64,000 nucleotides of DNA from Pseudorasbora parva (taxonomy: Eukaryota; Chordata; Actinopteri; Cypriniformes; Gobionidae). Shown in pieces: positions 10,803 to 23,818 of the stretch (position 1 is the stretch's first letter; every line of letters starts with the position of its first letter). Position numbers and translations under genes: made by a program. The stretch lies in the NCBI RefSeq assembly GCF_024679245.1, contig NC_090191.1, positions 2,810,778 through 2,874,777 of the forward strand, read 5' to 3'. The notes below the pieces were generated by a model that worked only from the letters and a program-made list of their open reading frames with translations, did no database searches and was not told the DNA's origin.

Positions 10803-11171
10803 TAGGCATGTGCCGATTTTCGGTAATGCGATATATCACGATAATGAATATGCACGATATTGTTATCGTGGGCACTTCAAAATATCGTTAATAATAATTT
10901 ATTAAAGGGATCCCATGGTGTTGAGACTTGTATGGCTTAATATAACATAAACAATGTCTCTTACTGAAATATGTAGTAGAAAACCCATGAAAGATCGACA
11001 TTATTTAAAAAATCGATTTTATATTTGGACCATGGGCGGCGCCATTTTCTTTGCGTTCTAGGTTGATGACGTAGAGTGGTTGCACTCCTCAATCAGCTGG
11101 CGCTACCCGTAGCTATTTTTACCACAACGCAACTCGAAAATTGTTTCAGAGTTAAACAAAACCAATGAATT
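10803..11171. repeat. Possible hAT-type repeat fragment in intron 2
   Basis: Starts with a TAGGCATGTGCCGAT-like sequence and an alternating CGATA-rich stretch typical of ends of fish interspersed repeats. No matching opposite end was found, so the extent is a guess. Confidence 0.3.
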
Positions 11172-11421
11172 GCTTTGTAATTGTACTTGAAACACACTCA
11201 AACATATGTGCACACAAACTCACCTACACAAGTCACAAACAGATCGGCGGCCGGGCACACACACCTGACAGACTGCGTTGTCTCAATCGAGATGTTGGGC
11301 TGCTCAGTCTCCACGACAGGGGCTGAATCCGAAATCGACCCCCTATACCCTGAAATAGGGCATTATTTGAAGGGACGGCCATTTGTAGTGTTGTCTGACA
11401 CCATAGTGGACATGTTCGAGT

Positions 11422-11732
11422 GCAGTCATTCAGTCTCACGCGCCGCAATAACGAGTGTACAGCCGATTTACAAACAGCTGTCCGACTTCAAGCACCCAAA
11501 CATACATGTGCACACAAACTCTCTCTCTCACACAGACTCACACACTGGGGTGTGTGTGTGTTCGCGCCGATCTGTTGGGGTGTGTGTGTGTGTGTGTGTG
11601 TGTGTGTTCGCGCCGATCTGTTGGGGTGTGTGTGAGTCTGTGTGAGAGAGAGAGTTTGTGTGCACATGTATGTTTGGGTGCGTGAAGTCGGACAGCTGTT
11701 TGTTGCGGTGCAACGTGAGACTGAATGACTGC
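11422..11732. repeat. Large imperfect inverted repeat with GT-rich loop
   Basis: Arms at about 11422-11545 and 11626-11732 pair for roughly 100 bases, with an indel near the outer part. The loop contains two copies of GTTCGCGCCGATCTGTTGG and GT dinucleotide runs. ORFs through it are low-complexity artefacts. Confidence 0.75.
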
Positions 11733-12059
11733 ATATCAGTGAGATATCTGACCTCTATGTGGTGTAGAGTGAGTTTGGGGACGCTAGAGTGCTAAGTATG
11801 CTACTTGACGTCAAATAAGTATTACAATAGGTTCCATGTGTAACAAGCAAATTAAAATACATTTATAATTCACAATATGTAAAGTGGAAATAATAAAACA
11901 AAGTTAATTAAGAGCAATCAAACATGCCATTAATGAGCTTATTCAAATCCTCTTTTATGTTTTGAGTTATTTTTATTTATTTATTCATTTATTAAATTAT
12001 CCCTTGACTATATTCTGGCCCACCATCTAGTGGCAAATTTTTATACTTGGCAACCCCTG

Positions 12060-12780
12060 ATCTAAAGTAAAGACGGCTGCAGGTACAATACCCATTTCAG
12101 ATGCGTGGCTGATGTAAAAGACGTCTGACATTGTCAGATGCAAGTATCCCTTTTAAGAACCCCGATTGATCAGGATGAATGAGTTTGTTCAAAGATGGCT
12201 CTAGTCTTTTAACTAATAGTTTTGCAAAAGTTTTAACTCAGTTGTAATTAAAGAAATAGGTTTGTAACTACCGCAATTTAAAGGAGATTTGCCTTTCTTA
12301 AGCAACACAGAAATAAGTGATGTATTTTAGTCACAATGAAATGAGCCAGTTCTAAGGGCATAGTTAATGGAATTTAGAAGAAGTGGTCCTATACTATCCC
12401 ATAATTCCATGAATAGTTCTTGAGGAAAATCATCTAGACCTGGAGATTTGCCTCTTTTCATTGAGGAAAGGGCATCTTTTAATTCTGTTAGGGTGGGAGG
12501 TGTATCAAGAAGCTCTGCTTCTTTGGACAGCAAAGGTAAATCAACTAACTGTTTAAGTCTGTAATTCCTGGATGCCTTCAAATGAGTAGCAAATGAGATA
12601 GATTCCCCCCTGATGAAACATTTGGTTGCTTCCCAGAGAATTTGGGGTGATGACACTGATCCTAGATTAATTTCTAAAACGATTTGAGATTGACTTTCAA
12701 TTGCTTCAGGAATTCTGAATTCTGTGTGTACGTTTGCCAGGATTCGGTGTAAACTCAAATGTATACATCACGGGGCATGA
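12060..12780 (-). mobile_element. LINE ORF2 fragment (L1/Tx1-like)
   Basis: The minus-strand frame 12758-12327 (143 codons) carries the K-S-P-G-L-D block that opens reverse transcriptase in L1-type elements. The next ~270 bases on that strand still resemble RT in broken frames. 5' and 3' ends are missing. It lies in intron 2 of gene A. Confidence 0.6.
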
Positions 12781-13354
12781 TCTGAAATTACGATAGGAAG
12801 AATGTCTGTAGATGTGATTAAATTATTTAATAAGGTCATTATTTGATTTTACTGGAAATGGTTTGCACTAGAGGAAAGTGATACCGTTTAATTACTGGTT
12901 ATTTAAAAATAAATCATAATAAATGTTGAAATCTGTTAATATCTTTTCAGTTCTTTTTTCTGTAGGCAGCACTAACTTCATTTAAGCAGCAAGCAGCTAA
13001 CCATCTATTTGATAGAAAGGCACACTTAATCTGCTAGAATACAAGGTAGTGAAGGGGTCTGCAGTTAAAGGCCTGTTGTACTCCTTTAATTCCCCAAACT
13101 GCACAGCCCTATATTCCAAACCACTTCAATAACACCTGTGGCAGTGTCCTAAACACTTTGACTCCAAACATGATTGTAGTTTGGAAATTGTCCTAAAGAA
13201 CGGAAATGGTTTCAAATATTCAGAAAAGTTTCTTTCTGTAGCTTCGTTTGTATAGGATCTGGCAAACATGTTTTTGGTTTTGATGGCTTAAATGTTTTAA
13301 TATCTTGATGTCTGTTGTTTTGTGCCATTAAACTGGGCTTTTTGTCTCTTTTAG

Positions 13355-14508
13355 ATCTGACGGCTCTGAAAGTGGAGAGTCAAGAACTAAATGAAATGGA
13401 AGAGAAAGAAATGCATGGGCAACATCATGATTTTATAACAGGAGAAAAATCTTTTATTTGCTCACAGACTGAAAAGATTTCCTCACAAAAAATTACTCAA
13501 AAGCCAGGAAAGAGTTTAATTAAAAAGCGACACCCTGAAGTCCACATGAGGGTTCACACTGGAGAGAAGCCGTTCACACTCCAACAGTGTGGAAAGAGAT
13601 TTATTAAAAAAGAAAACCATAAAAAAAACACAAGTATTCACACAGTGGGGAAGCCTTTCACCTGCCAACAGTGTGGAAAGTGTTTCAATCGAAAAGGAAA
13701 CCTTGAGGAACACAAGAAAATTCACACTGGAGTGAAGCCTTTTACCTGCCAAGAGTGTGGAAAAAGTTTCACTATTAAAGGGAGTCTCAGAGTCCACTTG
13801 AGAATTCACACTGGAGAGAAGCCTTTCACCTGCCAACAATGTGGAAAGAGTTTCAATCGAAAAGGAAACCTTGAGGAACACAAGAAAATTCACACTGGAG
13901 TAAAGCCTTTTACCTGCCAAGAGTGTGGAAAAAGTTTCACTTATAAAGGGAGTCTCAATGACCACATGAGAATTCACACTGGAGAGAAGCCTTACACCTG
14001 CCAAGAGTGTGGAAAGAGTTTCAATCAAAAAGGAAACCTTGAGGAACACAAGAAAATTCACACTGGAGTGAAACCTTACACCTGCCAAGAGTGTGGAAAA
14101 AGTTTCACTTATAAAGGGAGTCTCAGAGTCCACTTGAGAACTCACAGTGGAGTGCAGCCGTTGACATGCCAACAGTCTGCAAACAGTTTCAATCACACAG
14201 GAAACCTTGAGGAACACATCAAAATTCACAGTGGAGTGAAGCCTTACACCTGCCAAGAGTGTGGAAAGAGTTTCACCCAAAAAGGGCATCTTAAAACCCA
14301 CATCAGAATTCACTCTGAAGAGAAGTCTTACACCTGCCAAGAGTGTGGAAAAAGTTTCACTCGAAAAGGAAGACTTGAGGAACACATGAGAATTCACACT
14401 GGAGAGAAGCCTTACACCTGCCTACAGTGTGGAAAAAGTTTCACTCAAAAAAGGCATCTTAAATCCCACATGAGAGTTCACACTGGAGAGAAGCCTTCTT
14501 CTAAATGA
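13355..14508 (+). CDS. FiNZ gene A, exon 3: C2H2 zinc-finger array
   Basis: Terminal exon of a probable DNA-binding nuclear repressor. The acceptor is TTTTAG at 13354 and the first codons after the split Asp read L-T-A-L-K-V-E, as in B and C. A ~65-residue acidic linker is followed by eleven C2H2 units with TGEKP-like linkers. Nine are intact. The first has lost its first Cys, and unit 8 has Ser for the second Cys. Units 2-7 alternate two types, one with R/Q-G-N-E at helix positions -1, 2, 3, 6 and one with Y/I-G-S-V/D, which suggests growth by two-finger duplication. The stop is TGA 14506-14508. Spacing from exon 2 is 3.06 kb. Confidence 0.88.
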
Positions 14509-15326
14509 GTACAGAATCTTCTGATCAAAACACACGAGGAAGACGGAGTTAAACAAGCGATCATATGTAAGCAGATGCATATGCTAAATAACATGATCAT
14601 CATATAAATCAAAACAGCCCATAATGTTACTGAATGAAATGTGGACCCAGGATGAGCTCTGGGACTGTGAAGAATTAGGGGTGTTGATGGACTCCATCTA
14701 CTCCATCTGTGTTTTATCATCGCTCTGAATCGGATCTGAATGTAGTCTTTGACAAAAACTTGATTTTGTTTTCCAAATTTTTGTTCACATTTTTTTTGTG
14801 TGTGTTGGTCAACAGGAATGCATGAAACTGGAATTTTCTTTTTTTCAAGTAGAGGACTCTTATTCTTCATATTGCATGCTCAGATATTCATACAACAAAA
14901 TATTCTATGGGACATCATATTTTAGTGAAAATTATCAAAAACCCTTGTGGTGACTGGCAACTTTAAAAAACTAATAATGTTTTGTTGGCGGGGAAAAAGT
15001 TAATATGTGGTTTAGGCAATATGTGAATATGTACATGTATGTTCACTGTAATAAAATTAAATATGACAAACACAACCCTCTTCTTTTTAACCCTCTGGAC
15101 CCAAAGGCCTCACAGACACGAATGATGTCTTTACAAAATGTAAAGTGTTTAAATACTTTTTTTAAATGTTGGGCTTTTCACTAAATAAAGAAACCAAACA
15201 ATATATTGTAGCAATAACGAGTCTTTGGGGAATTTTTTTTTTTTAAATGGGACTATTTAAATGGGATATTCATGAGTCTATAATGTGACTCGCTGGTTGT
15301 ACATTAGTTATTAACTTTATAACGGG
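14509..15326 (+). other. Gene A 3' UTR and flank
   Basis: The first ~150 bases match the region after the gene B stop, so they are transcribed flank rather than filler. AATAAA at 15050-15055 is the best poly(A) signal. No coding content is seen. Confidence 0.5.
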
Positions 15327-15336
15327 ACTTTTAATC

Positions 15337-18300
15337 CTTCCATCCATCCATCCATCATCTTCCGCTTATCCGGGGCCGGGTCGCGGGGGCAACAGTCTAA
15401 GCAGAGACGCCCAGACTTCCTTCTCTCTGGCCACTTCCTCCAGCTCCTCCGGGGGTATCCCGAGGCGTTCCCAGGCCAGCCTGGAGACATAATCCCTCCA
15501 GCGTGTCCTGGGTCTTCCCCGGGGCCTCCTCCCGGTGGGATGTGCCCGGAACACCTCCCTGGGAAGGCGTCCAGGAGGCATCCGAAATAGATGCCCGAGC
15601 CACCTCAGCTGGCTCCTCTCGATGTGAAGGAGCAACGGCTCTACTCTGAGCTCCTCCCGAGTGACCAAGCTTCTCACCCTATCTCTAAGGGAGCGCCCAG
15701 CCACCCTGCGGAGAAAGCTCATTTCAGCCGCCTGTATCCGGGATCTTGTCCTTTCGGTCATGACCCACAGCTCATGACCATAGGTGAGAGTAGGAACGTA
15801 GATTGACCGGTAAATCGAGAGCTTTGCCTTACGGCTCAGCTCCTTCTTCACCACAACAGACCGGTACATCGCCCGCATTACTGCAGATGATGCACCGATC
15901 CGTCTGTCAATCTCCCGTTCCATCCTTCCCTCACTCGTGAACAAGACCCCAAGATACTTAAACTCCTCCACTTGAGGCAAGAACTCTCCACCAACCTGAA
16001 GTGAGCAAGCTACCCTTTTCCGACTGAGAACCATGGCCTCGGACTTGGAGGTGCTGATTCTCATCCCAGCCGCTTCACACTCGGCTGCAAACCGTCCCAG
16101 TGCATGTTGAAGGTCCCGGTCTGAGGTTGCCAACACGACAACATCATCTGCAAAGAGCAGCGATGAAATCGCGTGGTCCCCAAACCGGACACTCTCCGGC
16201 CCTTGGCTGCGTCTAGAAATTCTGTCCATAAAAATTATGAACAGAACCGGTGACAAAGGGCAGCCCTGCCGGAGACCAACATGCACCGGGAACAAATTTG
16301 ACCTACTGCCGGCAATGCGAACCAAGCTCCTGCTCTGGTTGTAAAGGGACCGTACTGCCCTAAGCAAGGTCGAATGCCTTCTCCAAATCCACAAAGCACA
16401 TGTGGACCGGTTGGGCAAACTCCCATGAACCCTCCAGCACCCTGTGAAGGATATAGAGCTGGTCCAGCGTTCCACGCCCGGGACGAAAACCAAGCTGCTC
16501 CTCCTGAATCCGAGGTTCCACTATCGGCCGAATTCTCCTCTCCAGTACCTTGGCATAGACTTTCCCAGGGAGGCTGAGGAGTGTGATCCCCCTGTAGTTG
16601 GAACACACTCTCCGGTCCCCCTTCTTGAAAAGAGGGACCACCACCCCGGTCTGCCAGTCCATAGGCACTGTCCCCAACCGCCACGCGATGCTGCAGAGGC
16701 GCGTCAGCCAAGACAGCCCCACAACATCCAGAGACTTAAGGTACTCAGGGCGAATCTCATCCACCCCCAGCGCCTTGCCACCGAGGAGCTTATTAACTAC
16801 CTCGATGACTTCAGCCCGGGTGATGGACGAGTCCCCCTCCGAGCCCTCAGCCTCTGCTTCCTCAAAGGAAGACGTGTCGGTGGGATTGAGGAGATCCTCG
16901 AAGTATTCCTTCCACCGTTCAACAATATCCCCAGTTGAGGTCAGCAGCTGCCCATCTCCACTGTAGACAGTGTTGGTAGGGCACTGCTTCCCCCTCCTGA
17001 GGCGTCGAAATGGTTTGCCAGAATCTCTTCGAGGCCAATCGATAGTCTTTCTCCATGGCCTCACCGAACTCCTCCCAGGCCCGAGTTTTTGCCTCCACAA
17101 CCGCCCGGGCTGCCGTCCGCTTGGCCTGCCGGTACCTGTCCGCTGCCTCAGGAGCCCCACAAGCCAGCCAGGCCTGATAGGACTCCTTCTACAGCTTGAC
17201 GGCATTCCTTACTTCCGGTGTCCACCACCGGGTTCGGGGATTACCGCCTCGACAGGCACCGGAGACCTTACGGCCACAGCTCCGAGCGGCCGCGTCGACA
17301 ATGGAGGTGGAGAACATGGTCCATTCGGACTCAATATCTCCAGACTCCCTCGGGATCTGGTCGAAGCTCTGCCGGAGGTGGGAGTTGAAGATCTCTCTGA
17401 CAGGGGGTTCAGCCAAACGTTCCCAACAGACCCTCACAGTACGTTTGGGTCTGCCGAGTCTGTCCAGCTTCCTCCCCCGCCATCGGATCCAACTCACCAC
17501 CAGGTAGTGATCGGTTGACAGCTCCGCCCCTCTCTTCACCCGAGTGTCCAAGACATACGGCCGGAGGTCAGATGAGATGACCACAAAGTCGATCATCGAC
17601 CTTCGGCCTAGGGTGTCCTGGTGCCAAGTGCACTGATGGACACCCTTATGCTTGAACATGGTGTTCGTTATGGACAAGCCATGGTTAGCACAGAAGTCCA
17701 ATAACAGAACACAGCTCGGGTTCAGATCAGGGGGGCCGTTCCTCCCAATCACGCCCCTCCAGGTGTCTCTGTCACTGCCCACATGGGCGTTGAAGTCCCC
17801 CAGTAGGACGATGGAGTCTCCAGTCGGAGCACTTTCTAGCACCCCTCCCAGAGACCCCGTAGGCACAAATGACAGTGAGAAACCTATCCCCGACTCGAAG
17901 GCGCAGGGAAGCGACCCTCTCGCTCACCGGGGTGAACTCCAACACATGGCGACTGAGCTGGGGGGCTATAAGCAAACCCACTCCAGCCCGCCGCCTCTCA
18001 CCATGGGCAACTCCAGAGTGGTAGAGAGTCCAGCCTCTCTCGAGAAGTGTGGTTCCAGAGCCTAAGCTGTGCGTGGAGGTGAGCCCGACTATTTCTAGTC
18101 GGTATCTCTCGACCTCCCGCACAAGCTCAGGCTCCTTCCCCGCCAACGAGGTGACATTCCACGTCCCTAGAGCCAGTTTCCGTGTCCAGAGATCAGGTCG
18201 TCGGGGGCCTCGCCTTCGACTGTCGCCCGATCCACTATGCACCGGCCCCTTATGATCCCTCCTGCAGGTGGTGAGCCCACAGGAGGGCGGCCCCACGTCG

Positions 18301-18626
18301 CTCTTTCGGGCTGAGCCCGGCCGGGCCCCATGGGGGAAGGCCCGGCCACCAGGCGCTCGCATACGAGCCCCAACCCCGGGCCTGGCTCCAGGGTGGGGCC
18401 CCGGCTGCGCCATGCCGGGCGACGTCTCGGCCCTTGTTTTTACTTTCTTCATAATGGGCTTGTGAACTGCTCTTAGTCTGGCCCGTCACCAAGGATTTTG
18501 CCTTGGGAGGCCCTACCAGGGGCATAAAGCCCCGGACAACATAGCTCCTAGGATCATTCAGGTACTCAAACCCCTCCACCACGATAAGGTGACAGTTCAA
18601 GGAGGGGACAATCAAAAAATGAAACT
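15337..18626 (-). mobile_element. Nearly full-length Rex3/RTE-like LINE, inactivated
   Basis: Reads on the minus strand from about 18605. A GC-rich leader is followed by an apurinic-type endonuclease (T-W-N-V block; S-T-D-H near its end) and a reverse transcriptase with F-A-D-D. The C-terminus is basic and there is a (GATG)n-type tail at about 15340-15358. The reading frame is broken at least three times: a frame change near 17.8 kb, a TAG at 17189-17191 and frame changes near 17.1 and 16.4 kb. ACTTTTAATC at 15327-15336 and 18627-18636 is a likely target-site duplication. The Rex3/RTE assignment rests on tail and protein style and is tentative. Confidence 0.82.
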
Positions 18627-18636
18627 ACTTTTAATC

Positions 18637-20019
18637 ACACTACTTTTAATCCTGTTATTATCAAAGTCGATTTCAGTCATCCAGATTTTCTTCCCGTCTC
18701 GCGAGTGGAAAATGAGATTTCTTCATCGAGTATCAATCTTACAAACTCGTAGAAATAGTTTGATCAGGACAAATAACATTTCATAAGTTTGTACAATTTG
18801 TATTACTGAAATAGTAACACGAAAATCAAGCTTAATTTGTAGCTAAGATCTTACGTCATCATTGACTTCAAATCTATGAGCAAAACATTCACTTCAATGC
18901 AATTATTGGACTTTAATAATCAACAGTGTACAGTGTACAAAAACTACGATTTCACACAGGGTAAAATATGCATATACATGTGGGTAATAAAACAAACAAC
19001 ATACAAGGAAAAATCAAAACTTAACGAATAATACAAAATAAAGATAGAGAGATTGAGAGAGTTTGAGGGTGAGAGAGAAAGAGGGTGAGAGATTTTAAGG
19101 GTGAGAGAAAGAGAGACTTTGAGAGTGAGAGAGGGAGAGATTTTGAGAGAGAGTACAGAGAGGGAGAGAGATAGACACAACTTTTATCGCACAGTTCTTT
19201 CCAAGAGGCCCCAATTAAATTATATTCAAACAGGAATTATCAAGACAACCTTTAAACGCAGTTTGATTGCAAAATAGGATACTTGAATTTAAGTTTTTAG
19301 GTGTGTAGGTCTGTTGCAGTTTCTTAAGGGCAGTGGAGCTCGGATGGAGTTCTTGGAGGAGTTTCGGCGTAAAGTTGGTCGGGTCTCTCGGGTAGGTTTG
19401 CCCTACTGCCCGATGGGCAGGATGCGCGGACCATGAAATGCGGGTCTCTCTTTGGCAGAATGCGTGCTCTCGTGCTCATCCCATCTCTCAAGTTGCCGAA
19501 AATGTGCGCGCCACAGAAGCGCGCGGGTCTCTCTTTGGCGGAATGCGAATTGTGCGTGGTCAGTCTCAACCTTCTAGGCATGATACCATGTATGACAGCA
19601 TTGAGATTCCCGAGTAGAGAGGGACAGGATTTACAGTTAATACCATACAGAATTTGATTTTACATGCAGTAAACATCCAAGTTACTTGAAAACATCATAT
19701 AAACATTACATCATTACAATACGTATATTTGGTACATTGAAGAGGTAATTTAACCTAAATGTACATATATTGCTGACCTGTGTGTTATCAGCAGTTCCTC
19801 TGTGTATGTGTGTGTGTATGGGTCAGAGGTCGAAAGCAGGGGGGTTTGGGTGACGTGTATGCTGCAGCCCAAAAGGCCTGAGATGTCCAGGACTTCAACA
19901 CACAAAATCCTTTCTTTGGGGATTATAATGTGCTTGAGATCAGACATCTGGGAGTGAAAACATGAACGCTGGAGAGCTCTTTAATAGTAGAAAATGAAGT
20001 TGTATTTCTGATGAAACAG
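18637..20019. other. Non-coding stretch with GA-rich tract
   Basis: No gene recognised. A (GA)-rich low-complexity tract runs 19044-19173. A GC-richer part at 19330-19560 contains the phrase GCGGGTCTCTCTTTGGC twice, about 90 bases apart, perhaps part of an unidentified repeat. Confidence 0.35.
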
Positions 20020-20300
20020 CTTCCCTGTCCTTACGACAGATGCCACTCCATATCAACCCTAGCAGCCATGAAATGGCCGTCTGCTTGATTGCATGGAGGG
20101 CAAGATCTGTGGCCAAGCAGAGTTCTTGAATCGCATCCGGCCCGAATCCCTCGTCATGATCCTATTCTCTTAGCAGGTCAGCCTGATGTGCCTTGAACAG
20201 TCATGTTCTACAGGGACACACCAGTCTGAACTGCTTCTGCACACACTTTACCAACTATGCTAGTCAATCTCTATGGCTTATTTGGCAAGCTAGGTTTCCT
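20020..20300 (-). mobile_element. Possible DIRS-type gag fragment
   Basis: The minus strand reads an open stretch containing D-E-G-x-x-P-D-A and A-T-D-L-A-L-x-A, which resembles the gag-like ORF of fish DIRS-1 elements as I know it. It is short, without termini or recombinase. Confidence 0.4.
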
Positions 20301-20723
20301 TCATTACGATGCTGGTGACGTGGAGAGCTAGCCCGTAAGCATCTGGCCCATCCTCGGGCTCCCCGTACCCAAGTGGAGTATGGAGTGGAGTATGAATTCC
20401 TCAGTCTGGAGATCGGAAAAGAACCACACTCACCTACTAAAAGAAAAATAAACCAGAGGACACTAATTTAGCCCTATTGATTACATTGCAAAATGTTACT
20501 ATTTATTGTTGCATATTTGTTTGTTGAGTCAAGTAAAGTGAAGTCAATTTTTTTTCAGGAATACTTGGCTTCTCGGCCCATAGTTCCACACAATGTAATC
20601 ACAACAGCATGAAAGATACTCATTCCATGGTGTATATACAGTGCCAATCTCCATGCATACTCCGAATCAAACATATGACGCATCAATACAGAAATCACCA
20701 ACCTTAGTTGGAGATTCTTTTGC

Positions 20724-22107
20724 CTAAATTACATCAGCATTGTGGCGTGGCTTGGAGTCGATCAGTCTGTGGCACTGCTCAGGTGTTATGAGAGCCCAGG
20801 TTGGTCTGATAGTGGCCTTCAGCTCTTCTGCATTGATGGGTCTGGCATATCACATCTTCGTCTTCACAATACCCCATAGATTTTCAATGGGGTTAAGGTC
20901 AGGCGAGTTTGCTGGCCAATTAAGAACAGGGATACCTTGGTCCTTAAACTAGGTACTGGTTGCTTTGGCACTGTGTGCAGAAGCCAAGTTCTATTGGAAA
21001 ATGAAATCTGTGTCTCCATAAAGTTGGTCAGCAGCAGAAAGGACAAATTGCTCTAAAACTTCCTGGTATACGGCTGCGTTGACCTTGGACCTCAGAAAAC
21101 ACAGTGGACCAACCACAGCAGATGACATGGCATCCCAACCATCCCTGACTGTGGAAACTTGACACTGGACCTCAAGCGACGTGGGTTGTGTGCCTCTCTC
21201 TTCCTCCAGACTATGGGACCCTGATTTCCAAAGGAAATGCAACATTTATTTTCATCAGAGAACATAACTTTGTAGCACTCAGCAGTCCTTTATGTCTAGC
21301 CCAGACAAGACGCTTCTGACGCTGTTTGTTGTTCAAGAGTGGCTTGACACAAGGAATGCGACAGCTGAAACCCATATCTTGCATACATCAGTGCGTAGTG
21401 GTTCTTGAAGCACAGACTCCAGCTGCAGTCCATTCTTTGTGAATCTCCCCCACATTTTTGAATGGGTTTTGTTTCACAATCCTCTCCAGGTTGTGGTTAT
21501 CCCTATTGTGTACAGCCAATCCGTAGTCAGACGTTAATAAAACACATCTGTTAGGAAGCAAATGTATGTATTGTTATTTTATCGTGAGATTTTTCTTCAC
21601 CTCCTACCACTGCTATACCCCTTCTAGACACAACTCTTCTTCTCTGTTTTTAGTGTATTTCTGTGGCAGAAATACAGCACCACACACTGTCCTGGCGTGT
21701 ATACTACATCATTTTGAGTCAGTTATGTGATCTCGTGTGTACGCAGATATTTTTTGTAATGAGAAAAAAAAACCATTGTATTGGAAAAGCTCTGGCTTCG
21801 TGTGGACAGGTCCTAAGAGACCATTTAAAGGCCTTTGCGGGTGTTTTGAGTTAATTAGCTGATTAGAGTGGGGCACCAGGTGTCTTTAATATTGAACCTT
21901 TTCACAATATTCTAATTTTCTGAGATACTGAATTTGGGATTTTCCTTAGTTGTCAATTATAATCTTCAAAATTAAAAGAAACATTTGAAATATATCAGTC
22001 TGTGTGTAATGAATTAATATAATATACAAGTTTCCCTTTTTGAATGGAATTAGTGAAATAAATAAACCTTTTGAATAAACCTATTCTAATTATATGAGCA
22101 GCACCTG
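20724..22107 (-). mobile_element. Tc1-like DNA transposon, inactivated
   Basis: The minus-strand transposase reads from about 21540 to 20724. It includes the S-D-E block of the first catalytic Asp, then the W-P-A-N-S-P-D-L-N-P-I-E-N-L-W region and the C-terminal A-E-E-L-K-A-T-I-R. There are two in-frame TAGs, at the position just before the second catalytic residue and shortly after it. That residue itself reads Asn, not Asp. The outer ~220 bases (to 22107) are the family's long terminal repeat, ending at a TA. The opposite terminus is not visible. It sits inside a LINE fragment. Confidence 0.75.
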
Positions 22108-22109
22108 TA

Positions 22110-22640
22110 TAATGTGTACCATGTGCTTTTTCTCTCAAGCGCTGGTTCAGAGTAGATGAAGCAGTTCTTATATCACCAAGAGCCCCCTCTTCTAAAAAAC
22201 ATAACTTTGTTTTACTCAGATTCACTGTCATGCCATAAAGGTTACAGAATATTTCCAGCTGTTCAATTTCTTTCTGCAACCCTCCTGATATATTAGCCAT
22301 ATCATCAGCGTACAGCAGGGTCTGCACTTCTGTGATTCTCTCAATCTGAATACTTTTACCATTTTCCTTGAGCATGTTATATATTCATTTAGGAAAATAA
22401 TAAACAAAAGTGGTCTCATGCAGCCCTGTCGTACACCAGTGCTTCAGCCCAAATATCCTGTTAAACCATCAGTTCCTTTCACACATGATTTAAGTTTAGA
22501 ATACATAGATTTCAATACCTCAGAAACTTTTCCTCCAATTCCATTCTTAATGAGTGAAATACAGAAGACTGGATGCTATCAAAAGCTTTGGAGAAATCAC
22601 AAAATATTTGTTTGTTGAGTCTGTAGCAATATATTATAAA
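22110..22640 (-). mobile_element. LINE reverse-transcriptase fragment
   Basis: Minus-strand frames hold R-P-L-L-F-I-I-F and, in the next frame, L-L-Y-A-D-D followed by a V-N-L-S-K-T-K block, the palm of a non-LTR RT. A frame change separates them. The Tc1 element interrupts its downstream part. Clade not assigned. Confidence 0.65.
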
Positions 22641-22869
22641 ATGATATTGACAAAATATATCGACAAACGTTTACTGGCTTTGATTAAACTCAATAAACTA
22701 AATAAGTTTAAACAAATTAAAAGTTCTCTCCCCTTTTATAAATGTTGTTTAGCCATGAACAGAATCTCACATATTAGATGTGGTTCAAACTCTTTCTTTG
22801 GTAGTTATTTTAGCACATCACTGACCAACACACATTTAAATATGTATTGAAGAATTAAACTGATGTGTT

Positions 22870-23003
22870 TTATTGTTTGTATGTGAATGTGTCTACACAT
22901 CTGTGACATGAGCATGTGATCAGGACTTTTATTTTGTAGTGGAGATGTGACGTCATAAGGCTGCGCCGCGCTCCTGCATCTGTTGTGATTCTGCTGAAGA
23001 AAG
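22870..23003 (+). promoter_or_regulatory. FiNZ gene B promoter and non-coding exon 1
   Basis: Matches the blocks upstream of genes A, C and D; homology with gene C extends left to about 22737. It ends in GAAGAAAG before the GTTTGTG donor at 23004. Confidence 0.7.
22948..22955. promoter_or_regulatory. Perfect CRE (gene B)
   Basis: TGACGTCA at the same place as in the other three promoters. Confidence 0.7.
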
Positions 23004-23399
23004 GTTTGTGTTTTAAGCTTTTAAAGTATTTAAATCAATAAAAACTGTTCTGGCAATGTTATAGTTTCAACAAGAACAGTTAAATGAATGTTTGATTATT
23101 GAACTTTACATTATAATGCGTTTCACATTAATGAACTTTATTTTTCATTCACACGTGTAACAGAAAAGATGCGTCTCATTTCTCTCTATATATCATGAAT
23201 CAGTTTATCATAAACATGGAGAGTCAATTATTACATGTAAATACAATATATGCAATACATTCTCTATCATCCACAAATAATAAAACATTTATCAAACACA
23301 CAAAATTGGTATCAAAGCAGTAACGGTATAGTACCAAATCACGGACACAGTAGCACTCCTAGAGATGATAATAGCAGAAACATTAAAAAATATATATAT

Positions 23400-23529
23400 A
23401 ATTTACACATGACTGCTTTTAGTTTGATCAGCTTTAAGCCATTCCTTTAGTGTCTATTTAAATGTTGAGTAATTTGTACTATCCCTTAATTCAGCTAGTA
23501 GAGTATTCCAGTAATGAATGGCTTTAACT
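23400..23529 (-). mobile_element. LINE C-terminal remnant, intron 1 of gene B (truncated)
   Basis: Shorter copy of the fragment at 9421-9675. The homology breaks off at about 23529, where gene B has lost roughly 300 bases relative to gene A. Confidence 0.5.
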
Positions 23530-23818
23530 TTTATATTATAACAAAATGAGCAAAAATCAGTACATAAAGTTATTATGGAAGTATAATCTATTAAATGTAA
23601 TCTACAGATGAATAAATGTATCATAACATGTCTAAATATGAACCTACTATATAAATTGTGTTCTTTTATTAATTTGTAGTGTTTAGAGAGTTTGTTGTTG
23701 TCGAATCAGGTCATTTAAGGCCATTAACTCTCACTCTGACTGACTCTCTTACCAGTGACTGAACTACTGATTTAGTTTGGATGTGTTTTTTATTTCTGTG
23801 ATTATTCTTATCTCAAAG

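Noticed and set aside
13516..14397. 293-codon minus-strand frame over gene A fingers (similar ones over B and C)
   Set aside because: Antisense shadow of the regular 84-base finger repeat.
13660..14500. Regular 84-base repeats that could be mistaken for a CRISPR or satellite array
   Set aside because: They encode in-frame C2H2 fingers with conserved Cys/His and linkers; no spacers.
18944..19180. Ser/Leu-rich minus-strand frame
   Set aside because: Translation of the GA-rich tract.
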